From the NCBI RefSeq assembly GCF_965208555.1, contig NZ_OZ242342.1, positions 3,100,001 through 3,164,000 of the forward strand: a stretch of DNA of 64,000 nt, read 5' to 3'. The stretch's first letter is position 1. The number at the start of each line of letters is the position of its first letter. The DNA is from Poriferisodalis sp965208555 (GTDB lineage Bacteria > Actinomycetota > Acidimicrobiia > Acidimicrobiales > Poriferisodalaceae). A model generated the notes under the pieces. The model did not search any database, was not told where the DNA came from, and saw only the letters and a program-made list of their open reading frames with translations. Position numbers and translations under genes: made by a program. Positions 55,081-62,020 of the stretch are shown here, in pieces.

Positions 55081-56340
55081 TCAGCCCAGCGTGGCGGCGA
55101 GTTCGAGTGCTTCGTCCCACGTCGGGTGGCCGGCCAGCAGCCGGCGGAATCTCACGAAGGGCCTGATCGCGTCCAGCGCCATCACGGCGCTCAGACGGCC
55201 GTCGCGCCGGTAGCCGGCCAGGAAGGAGCGGCCCGAATCGGGGTCATCTTCGGCCGATCCGACGAGCACTTCCACGTCGTCGTCGGCGTCGGGATGCCCC
55301 GCGATCTGGATGCGGGCGTCATATTGATCCGACCAGACAAATGGCACCGAGCTGTAGGGCTGCGCTTCTGCGGGAGCCATCAGATTGCGGCCCACCGCCA
55401 TGCCGTGCTCCACCGCTGCTGTCCAGTGCTCGACCCGGATCGGCCGGTTGCCGTGCCACGGGCTGAGCCACCCGTTGGGCGCCCTCGCCACGTCGCCGAC
55501 GGCGTAGACGCCGGGGGGCCCGCAGCACAGCGTCGCATCGCAGACCACGCCGTTGTCGACCTGCAGGCCCGAACCCTCCAGCCACGCCGTGTTCGGCACG
55601 ACCCCGATGCCCACGACCACCAGATCGGCTGGGATCCGGCTGCCGTCCGCCATGGCGACGGCCTCCACCTGATCGGTTCCGAGCACTCCTTCCACCCCGA
55701 CGCCGAGGCGCAGCTCGACGCCGTTGCGGCCGTGGAGGGCACCGACCCGCGTGCCCATCTCGGCGCCCAGCCCGCGCACCAGCGGGGCCGGGGCCGCTTC
55801 GATCACCGTCACGTCGCAGCCCCGAGCCGCTGCAGAAGCGGCGACCTCCGAACCGATGAAGCCGCCGCCCACGACGGCGACTCGTGCGCCGGCGAGGAGG
55901 CCTTCGCGGATGGCAGCGGAGTCGTCGAGGGTTCGCAGCGTGTGCACGCCGGCGAGGTTCCCGACGCCGGGCAGCGGCCGAGCCGCAGCGCCGGTCGCAA
56001 TGACGAGGCCGTCGAACGGCACCGTCTCGGCGTTCCCGCCTGCCGCTGGGGCGATGGCAACCGTGCGGGCCTCCAGGTCGAGCCCCACGGCGTGCGTGCT
56101 CAGCATGACCTCCGCGTCGAGTTCGTCGTAGGCGCCGTCCGGATCCAGGGCCAGTGAGCCCGGGTCTTGATCGCCGGTGAGGAACTCCTTGGAGAGGGGA
56201 GGCCGGTCGTAGGGGAGATGCGGCTCGGCGCCGATGAGCGTCAGCGTTCCGTCATGGCCTGCAGAGCGCACGCTGTGCGCGGCGCGCGCTCCCGCCAGGG
56301 AGGCACCGACGATGACTATGCGATTCGGTGTGATTGCCAC
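55081..56340 (-). CDS. FAD/NAD(P)-dependent ferredoxin reductase-type oxidoreductase
   Basis: A 419-residue flavoprotein of the BphA4/rhodocoxin-reductase type, which passes electrons from NAD(P)H to a ferredoxin. The FAD site is VIVGASLAGARAAHSVRSAG, the NAD site is VAVVGGGFIGSEVAASAAARG, and the second FAD motif is GVYAVGDVARAP. The reductase C-terminal domain is present (VPFVWSDQYDARIQIAG). No ferredoxin or oxygenase gene is nearby, so its partner is unknown. The GTG at 56340 follows CACACT by six bases on the minus strand. It converges with the DUF427 gene, with 26 bases between them. Confidence 0.88.
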   Translation of the reverse strand: MAITPNRIVIVGASLAGARAAHSVRSAGHDGTLTLIGAEPHLPYDRPPLSKEFLTGDQDPGSLALDPDGAYDELDAEVMLSTHAVGLDLEARTVAIAPAAGGNAETVPFDGLVIATGAAARPLPGVGNLAGVHTLRTLDDSAAIREGLLAGARVAVVGGGFIGSEVAASAAARGCDVTVIEAAPAPLVRGLGAEMGTRVGALHGRNGVELRLGVGVEGVLGTDQVEAVAMADGSRIPADLVVVGIGVVPNTAWLEGSGLQVDNGVVCDATLCCGPPGVYAVGDVARAPNGWLSPWHGNRPIRVEHWTAAVEHGMAVGRNLMAPAEAQPYSSVPFVWSDQYDARIQIAGHPDADDDVEVLVGSAEDDPDSGRSFLAGYRRDGRLSAVMALDAIRPFVRFRRLLAGHPTWDEALELAATLG

Positions 56341-56675
56341 GCGAGCAGTGTGTCATCTCTGCGGGGAAACAAGACTGGCGGCGCAGCCCGGACGCGGGCA
56401 GACCGCGCGGCGGCGGGTCGGCAGCGGCCCCGCAGGAGGCCAGTTGCCAAGGGATCGGATCAAGGCTCGCAGCACCGATCCGACCGCGCTATAAATGTTC
56501 CTCACACCTGTGTAACTACAACAGTGTGATTCGAGCAGCCGCCGTGGCCTGCAAGCACCCGGGGGCGGCGCTGCACCCGGCGGGATGAGAGGGACGAGAA
56601 CGGCATGAACATCGCACGTCGCACAGTGCATCTCACAGTGCATCTCGGTGCCTGTCCACGTCAGGATGCGGGCAG
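56341..56675. other. 335-base control region between the oxidoreductase and nrdA
   Basis: No long gene lies here. It holds the putative minus-strand promoter of the oxidoreductase, an AT-rich island with an inverted repeat (candidate nrdA promoter/operator), and a 24-codon leader ORF with a 12-bp tandem repeat. I see no cobalamin riboswitch. Confidence 0.6.
56490..56529 (+). promoter_or_regulatory. candidate nrdAB promoter/operator
   Basis: TATAAA at 56490-56495 is the most AT-rich hexamer in the region. TCACAC (56502-56507) and GTGTGA (56524-56529) form an inverted repeat just downstream. NrdR boxes are expected before nrd operons, but the match to their consensus here is poor, so the regulator is unassigned. 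Confidence 0.35.
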
Positions 56676-56679
56676 ATGA
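56605..56679 (+). CDS. candidate 24-residue leader ORF of nrdA
   Basis: ATG 56605 opens MNIARRTVHLTVHLGACPRQ and ends in a TGA that overlaps the nrdA ATG as ATGA. GAGAGGGAC lies upstream as a ribosome-binding site. A perfect 12-bp tandem repeat (CACAGTGCATCT at 56622 and 56634) encodes TVHL twice. nrdA lacks a strong site of its own, so coupling is possible. Confidence 0.4.
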   Translation: MNIARRTVHLTVHLGACPRQDAGR

Positions 56680-59144
56680 GCGTCACCGAGGCGCCGGCGA
56701 AGGACACGCAGCAGCAGACCGCAGACGCCCCCGGCATGCGCGTGCAGAAGCGCGACGGCTCGATGCAGGCCGTCGATGTCAACAAGATCGTGCGCGCCGT
56801 CGAGCGCTGCGCCACCGAGTTGGCCGGTGTCGATCCCATGCGGGTCGCGACACGGACCATCTCGGGCCTCCATGACGGCGCCACCACCACCGAGCTGGAC
56901 GAGCTGTCGATTCGCACGGCCGCTGCGCTCATCTCCGAGGAGCCGAACTACTCGAAGCTGGCTGCCCGGCTGCTGGCCACCTACATCGACAAGGAAGTCC
57001 AGAACCAGAACGTCTACTCGTTCAGCCAGTCCATCTCCGAGGGCGGCGAATGCGGGCTCATCCATCCCGACGTGGTGGCGTTCGTGGCTGCCAATGCCCG
57101 CAAGCTCAATGACGCCGTCATCGGCGAGCGAAACGGCGGCTTCGAGTTCTTCGGCCTTCGCACCGTCTACGACCGCTACCTGCTGCGGCATCCGGAGCGC
57201 CGAACGGTCATCGAGACGCCGCAGTACTTCCTGCTCCGGGTCGCGTGCGGCCTGTCGCAGACGGCCGAAGAGGCCATCTCGTTCTACGAGCTCATCTCGA
57301 GCCTGCGCTACCTGCCGTCGTCGCCCACGCTGTTCAACTCGGGCACGGCCCACCCGCAGATGTCGTCGTGCTACCTGCTCGACAGCCCCACCGACTCGCT
57401 CGAAGGCATCTATGACCGCTATTCCGACATCGCCAAGCTGTCGAAGTTCGCCGGTGGCATCGGGGTGGGCTGGCATCGGGTGCGGTCGCGCGGCTCGCTG
57501 ATCAGCGGCACCAACGGACTGTCGAACGGCATCGTGCCGTGGCTCAAGACCCTGGACTCGTCGGTGGCGGCTGTGAATCAGGGCGGCCGGCGCAAGGGAG
57601 CGGCCTGCGTGTACCTCGAGTCATGGCACGCCGACATCGAGGAGTTCCTGGAACTGAAGGACTCCACCGGCGATCATGCCCGGCGCACCCACAACCTGAA
57701 CCTGGCGAACTGGGTGCCCGATGAGTTCATGCGCCGGGTCGAGAACGACTGGCAGTGGTCGCTGTTCGACCCCAAGCAGGTGCCGCATCTGACTGACCTG
57801 TACGGCGACGAATTCACCGACGCATACCGCGAGGCCGAAGCGGCCGGACTGTACGAGCGGCAGGTGTCGGCTCGCGAGCTGTACAGCCGCATGATGCGCA
57901 CCCTGGCTCAGACCGGCAACGGCTGGATGACCTTCAAGGACGCCTCGAACGCCAAGTCCAACCAGACGGGCGGGCCCGGCAACGTCATCCACCTGTCGAA
58001 CCTGTGCACGGAGATCCTCGAGGTCACCAGCGACGCCGAGACGGCGGTCTGCAATCTCGGCTCGGTCAATCTCGCCAAATTCGTGCGGGACGGCGAAGTC
58101 GACTACGAGGCGCTGGGAGAAGTCGTGCGGACAGCGGTGCCGTACCTCGACCGCGTCATCGACATCAACTACTACCCCACACCTGAAGCTGCCCGATCGA
58201 ATGAGCGCTGGCGTCCTGTCGGGCTGGGTGTCATGGGGCTGCAGGACGTGTTCTTCCAGCTCAATCTGGCCTTTGACTCGCCCGAAGCCACCCAGGTCGC
58301 AGCCCGGATCGCCGAGGAGATCTACTACTGGGCGATCTGGTCGAGCTGCGAGCTTGCCCGCAAGCACGGTCCGCACGCAGCGTTCGGCGACACGCGTGCA
58401 GCCGCCGGGCAGCTGCAGTTCGACCTGTGGGGCGTCGAGCCTTCCCAGCCTGAGCGCTGGGCCGAGCTGCGGGAGCGGATCGGTCAGCACGGGTTGCGCA
58501 ACTCGCTGCTGGTTGCGGTTGCACCCACGGCCACCATCGCCTCCATCGCCGGCTGCTACGAGTGCATCGAGCCGCAGGTGTCCAACCTGTTCAAGCGCGA
58601 GACGCTCTCGGGCGAGTTCATGCAGATCAATCGCTATCTGGTGCGCGAACTGCAGGAGCGCGGGTTGTGGAACGAGCCGATGGCCAACCGGATCAAGATG
58701 GCCGAGGGTTCTGTCCAGAACATCGCAGACATCCCTGACGACATCCGGTCGGTGTATCGCACGGCGTGGGAGCTGCCTCAACGGGCGCTCATCGACATGG
58801 CCGCAGCCCGCGGTGCCTTCGTCGACCAGAGCCAGTCGCTGAACCTGTTCATGGAGAGCCCCAACATCGGGAAGCTCTCCTCGATGTACATGCACGCCTG
58901 GAAGTCGGGCCTGAAGACCACGTACTACCTGCGCTCCCGGCCGGCCACCCGCATCAACCAGACCACCACGGACACGACGGCTCCGACCGGCGCGGCGACC
59001 GGCTCGGCGACCGGGACGGTCGCCATCATGGCTGATGCAGGCGCCGTCATGACCGACGCGAATGCCGCCATGTCCGACGAAGCAGCCGCCGAGGCCGTGG
59101 CGTGCTCGCTGGAGAACCCCGAGACCTGCGAAGCCTGCGAATGA
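56676..59144 (+). CDS. nrdA: ribonucleoside-diphosphate reductase, alpha subunit (class Ia)
   Basis: NrdA reduces ribonucleotides to deoxyribonucleotides. An ATP-cone allosteric domain is at residues 20-110 (RVQKRDGSMQAVDVNKI). The barrel carries the redox cysteine pair (MSSCYLLD and AVCNLGSVNL) and the radical site SNLCTEILEVT with its Asn, Cys and Glu. The tail ends in CEACE, the expected CX2C thiol relay. The 822 residues include a low-complexity Thr/Ala stretch before the tail. nrdB follows after 63 bases. The ATG at 56676 overlaps the stop of a leader ORF. Confidence 0.95.
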   Translation: MSVTEAPAKDTQQQTADAPGMRVQKRDGSMQAVDVNKIVRAVERCATELAGVDPMRVATRTISGLHDGATTTELDELSIRTAAALISEEPNYSKLAARLLATYIDKEVQNQNVYSFSQSISEGGECGLIHPDVVAFVAANARKLNDAVIGERNGGFEFFGLRTVYDRYLLRHPERRTVIETPQYFLLRVACGLSQTAEEAISFYELISSLRYLPSSPTLFNSGTAHPQMSSCYLLDSPTDSLEGIYDRYSDIAKLSKFAGGIGVGWHRVRSRGSLISGTNGLSNGIVPWLKTLDSSVAAVNQGGRRKGAACVYLESWHADIEEFLELKDSTGDHARRTHNLNLANWVPDEFMRRVENDWQWSLFDPKQVPHLTDLYGDEFTDAYREAEAAGLYERQVSARELYSRMMRTLAQTGNGWMTFKDASNAKSNQTGGPGNVIHLSNLCTEILEVTSDAETAVCNLGSVNLAKFVRDGEVDYEALGEVVRTAVPYLDRVIDINYYPTPEAARSNERWRPVGLGVMGLQDVFFQLNLAFDSPEATQVAARIAEEIYYWAIWSSCELARKHGPHAAFGDTRAAAGQLQFDLWGVEPSQPERWAELRERIGQHGLRNSLLVAVAPTATIASIAGCYECIEPQVSNLFKRETLSGEFMQINRYLVRELQERGLWNEPMANRIKMAEGSVQNIADIPDDIRSVYRTAWELPQRALIDMAAARGAFVDQSQSLNLFMESPNIGKLSSMYMHAWKSGLKTTYYLRSRPATRINQTTTDTTAPTGAATGSATGTVAIMADAGAVMTDANAAMSDEAAAEAVACSLENPETCEACE

Positions 59145-59207
59145 GCCGTCCAGAGCTACGCAGCCGAACCACCTGACACCCACTCCTGAAACAGACAGAG
59201 GATCCTC

Positions 59208-60320
59208 ATGGCACTAGCGCAGACAGCGCCCGAAGTGTCGCCCGAGCCGCTTCCGGGCGACGAATCTGCGACCGGCTCGACACAGGCCAGCCCGGGCGCC
59301 GATAGCACTGCCCGCAGCGGCAACATCCTGGATCCGGGCTTCGAGCTGACACTCCGGCCGATGCGGTACCCGCAGTTCTTCGACATGTACCGCGACGCCA
59401 TCCGCAACACCTGGACGGTCGAGGAGATCGACTTCTCCGATGACATCGTCGACCTGAACCGCAAGCTGGCGCCCGCCGAGCGGCATCTCATCAACCGGCT
59501 CGTGGCGTTCTTCGCCACCGGCGATTCGATCGTCGCGAACAACCTGGTGCTGAACCTGTACCAGCACATCAACAGCCCTGAGGCTCGCATGTATCTGAGC
59601 CGGCAGCTCTACGAGGAAGCGCTGCACGTGCAGTTCTACCTGACGCTGCTGGACCACTACATCCCGGACCTGGACGAACGGTCAGCGGCGTTCGCGGCCA
59701 TCGAGAACATCCCGTCGATTGCCGCCAAGGCCGACTTCTGCTTCCGTTGGATGGACAGCGTGTGGTCGCTCGATCAGCTGTCCACCGCAGAGCACCGCAA
59801 GGCCTTCGTGCTGAACCTCATCTGTTTCGCTGCGTGCATCGAGGGTCTGTTCTTCTTTGCGGCGTTCGCCTATGTCTATTTCCTGCGGTCGAAGGGACTG
59901 CTGAACGGGCTGGCGGCCGGCACCAACTGGGTGTTCCGGGACGAGTCGGCACATATGAACTTCGCCTTCGAGGTAGTCCGCACGATCCGGGCCGAAGAGC
60001 CCGATCTGTTCGACCAGGATCTCGCCGACCGGATCCGGCAGATGATCATCGAGGCCGTCGACGTCGAGACGCAGTTCGCGCACGACGTGCTGTCCGGCGG
60101 TGTGGCGGGAATGTCGGTGACCGACACCCGGTCGTACCTGGAGTTCGTGGCCGACCAGCGGCTCGCCCAGCTCGGCCTCGCCAAGGAGTACGGCTCGAAG
60201 AATCCCTTCTCGTTCATGGAACTGCAGGATGTGCAGGAGCTCACCAACTTCTTCGAGCGCACGGTGGCCAGCTACCAGGTCGGCATCGAAGGCGAGGTCG
60301 CCTTCGACGAGGATTTCTAG
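59208..60320 (+). CDS. nrdB: ribonucleoside-diphosphate reductase, beta subunit (class Ia)
   Basis: NrdB carries the diiron site and radical. Ligands by position are Asp106, Glu137, His140, Glu212, Glu246 and His249. Tyr144 is at the radical position (EEALHVQFY, His plus four), so this is a tyrosyl-radical enzyme. The tail GEVAFDEDF should dock into NrdA. The first 40 residues are Ser/Pro-rich and probably disordered. The ATG at 59208 has AGAGGATCC upstream. The coding sequence for the tail is part of a 29-bp unit repeated three times. Confidence 0.95.
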   Translation: MALAQTAPEVSPEPLPGDESATGSTQASPGADSTARSGNILDPGFELTLRPMRYPQFFDMYRDAIRNTWTVEEIDFSDDIVDLNRKLAPAERHLINRLVAFFATGDSIVANNLVLNLYQHINSPEARMYLSRQLYEEALHVQFYLTLLDHYIPDLDERSAAFAAIENIPSIAAKADFCFRWMDSVWSLDQLSTAEHRKAFVLNLICFAACIEGLFFFAAFAYVYFLRSKGLLNGLAAGTNWVFRDESAHMNFAFEVVRTIRAEEPDLFDQDLADRIRQMIIEAVDVETQFAHDVLSGGVAGMSVTDTRSYLEFVADQRLAQLGLAKEYGSKNPFSFMELQDVQELTNFFERTVASYQVGIEGEVAFDEDF

Positions 60321-60389
60321 GCGAGGTCGCCTTCGACGAGGATTTCTAGGCGAGGTCGCCTTCGACGAGGATTTCTAGGCGAGGTCGCC
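60292..60389. repeat. 29-bp tandem repeat, three perfect copies, across the nrdB stop
   Basis: Units at 60292-60320, 60321-60349 and 60350-60378 are identical, followed by 11 bases of a fourth. The unit starts GCGAGGTCGCCTTCGACGAG and ends in TAG. Copy 1 encodes the NrdB C-terminal EVAFDEDF and stop. The end of copy 3 and the partial copy encode, antisense, the last codons of meaB. The copies between are noncoding. Confidence 0.97.
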
Positions 60390-61373
60390 GGCGTCGGTCG
60401 ATCCGCCAAAGGCTGCCATCAGCCGGTCCACGGCAGCGGTGGGCGTCAGCTCGTCTGCTCGCACTTGGGCTTCGAGATCGGCCAGCAGGCCTGCAACGCC
60501 GGCAGCGAGGCGGGCGCGCATGCGCTCGGTGAGCATCGCCCGCATCCACCGCACACGCTGATCGGCTCGCCGTGCACCGAGCTCGCCCGAGGCCGACATC
60601 AGCCGGCGATGGGTGATCACGTGATCCCAGAGCACGTCGAGGCCGTCCCCGGTCAAGCCTGAGCAGGTGATCACGGGAGGAGTCCAGGTCGGCGAGGCCG
60701 GTTGGGTCATGTGCAGAGCGAGCTGGTAGTCGCGCGCCGCGTTTGCGGCACGATCAGCGTTGTCGCCGTCGGCCTTGTTCACGGCAATCAAGTCGGCGAT
60801 TTCGAGAATGCCCTTCTTGATGCCCTGCAGGTCGTCGCCGGCGCCGGCCAGCATGAGCACGACGAAGAAGTCCACCATGTCCGCAACGACCGTCTCTGAC
60901 TGGCCGACGCCCACGGTCTCCACGAGCACAACATCGAATCCGGCGGCCTCGACGACGAGGATGGTCTCTCGGGTCACCCTGGTCACGCCGCCGAGCTGTC
61001 CCTGCGTCGGAGACGGTCGCACGAAGGCAGCGGGATCGTTGGCGAGTGCCGTCATGCGGGTCTTGTCGCCGAGGATGGAGCCGCCGTGCATCGCCGACGT
61101 CGGGTCGACGGCCAGCACGGCGACACGATGACCCTGCTGAGTCAGCGCTGTGCCGAGCGTCTCGATGAGGGTGCTCTTGCCCACACCGGGAACGCCGGTG
61201 ATTCCCACTCGATGCGCGCCGCCGGTGTCGGGCAGCAGTTCGGCGAGCAGTTCCTGTGCCGGTTCGGCATCTTCAGCCAACCGGGACTCGACGAGCGTGA
61301 TGGCCCGGCCGACGGCGGCACGGTCGCACGCCCGTACGCCGGCGGCAAGTTCAGCGACATCGACTTCGGCCAT
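60375..61373 (-). CDS. meaB: methylmalonyl-CoA mutase-associated GTPase MeaB
   Basis: MeaB is a G3E P-loop GTPase that protects and reloads the B12 cofactor of methylmalonyl-CoA mutase. The P-loop GVPGVGKST is near residue 60, followed by VDPTSAMHGGSILGDKTRM (the ArgK/MeaB switch segment) and ETVGVGQSE. NKADGDN is the G4 motif. The length is 332 residues. The ATG at 61373 is seven bases after TACCTT on the minus strand; the longer frame to 61541 is rejected. mutB lies upstream on the same strand, beyond a gene in the opposite direction. Confidence 0.94.
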   Translation of the reverse strand: MAEVDVAELAAGVRACDRAAVGRAITLVESRLAEDAEPAQELLAELLPDTGGAHRVGITGVPGVGKSTLIETLGTALTQQGHRVAVLAVDPTSAMHGGSILGDKTRMTALANDPAAFVRPSPTQGQLGGVTRVTRETILVVEAAGFDVVLVETVGVGQSETVVADMVDFFVVLMLAGAGDDLQGIKKGILEIADLIAVNKADGDNADRAANAARDYQLALHMTQPASPTWTPPVITCSGLTGDGLDVLWDHVITHRRLMSASGELGARRADQRVRWMRAMLTERMRARLAAGVAGLLADLEAQVRADELTPTAAVDRLMAAFGGSTDAGDLA

Positions 61374-61444
61374 CGGTAGCAAGGTACCGGCAGCCACGGC
61401 GACGGCCTGCCTGCGAGGACCGGCGGTTCGGGCACAATGTGCGG

Positions 61445-61999
61445 GTGGGTTTGCTGAAGCGGATGCGCACAGGGGACCGTTCCCACCCAGCCGAGCAGTA
61501 CCTGAGCCAGGGCGACCATCTGCACGCGCTCGTACCCGCACAGGGCGGTCTCCACCCGTTCTCCATGCTGGTGATCGGCGTGGCTGCGCTGGCGGGCATC
61601 GTGCTCACGGTCAACCTGCCGTGGCTGCAGATCAGCCTGATCTCCACGACGGTGTTCGCGACGGCGGCGGTGCTGACCATGTCGCGCTACCGGCTGCTTG
61701 CGCTCACCGATGCAGACATCGTCGTGATGCGCACCCGAGCGCTGCGACCGGCGAAGCCCGTCGAGCTGCTCAGCCGCATCGAGCGCGTCGCGCCGTTCGA
61801 CATCCGGGGCTCAGCTTGGGGCCAGATCGTCGTGGGCGATGAGAAGCTGTGGGTGCATCGCAGGTACCACAACCACCTCGACGATGCCGATGCGCGGCTC
61901 GCCGCCGCGCCGCGCGGCATGCGGGCGGCGTCGAGCAGCGCGTACCGGGCGGCACGCGCCAAGAAGAAGGTGCGCAACGTGGGGCGCCGCCATCGCTGA
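61445..61999 (+). CDS. small PH-like domain membrane protein
   Basis: A protein of 184 residues. Two membrane helices (about 36-58 and 60-78) are followed by a bacterial PH-like beta domain (RYRLLALTDADIVVMRTRAL, then GQIVVGDEKLWVHRRYHN) and a basic tail rich in Ala and Arg. Its function is unknown. The GTG at 61445 is chosen because CACAAT ends six bases before it; the GTG at 61439 is in frame but abuts the box. It lies between meaB and mutB on the opposite strand. Confidence 0.7.
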   Translation: MGLLKRMRTGDRSHPAEQYLSQGDHLHALVPAQGGLHPFSMLVIGVAALAGIVLTVNLPWLQISLISTTVFATAAVLTMSRYRLLALTDADIVVMRTRALRPAKPVELLSRIERVAPFDIRGSAWGQIVVGDEKLWVHRRYHNHLDDADARLAAAPRGMRAASSSAYRAARAKKKVRNVGRRHR

Positions 62000-62014
62000 G
62001 CCGGCGACGCCGGC
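62000..62014. terminator. short hairpin between converging genes
   Basis: GCCGGC-GAC-GCCGGC is a 6-bp GC-only stem in the 21 bases between the PH-like gene and mutB stops. It could slow polymerase from either side. Confidence 0.35.
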
Positions 62015-62020
62015 GGGGAA

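Noticed and set aside
56341..56675. Cobalamin riboswitch or classical NrdR boxes upstream of nrdA
   Set aside because: No B12-box sequence is visible, and the best NrdR-like 16-mers match the consensus poorly. Only a generic inverted repeat could be recorded.
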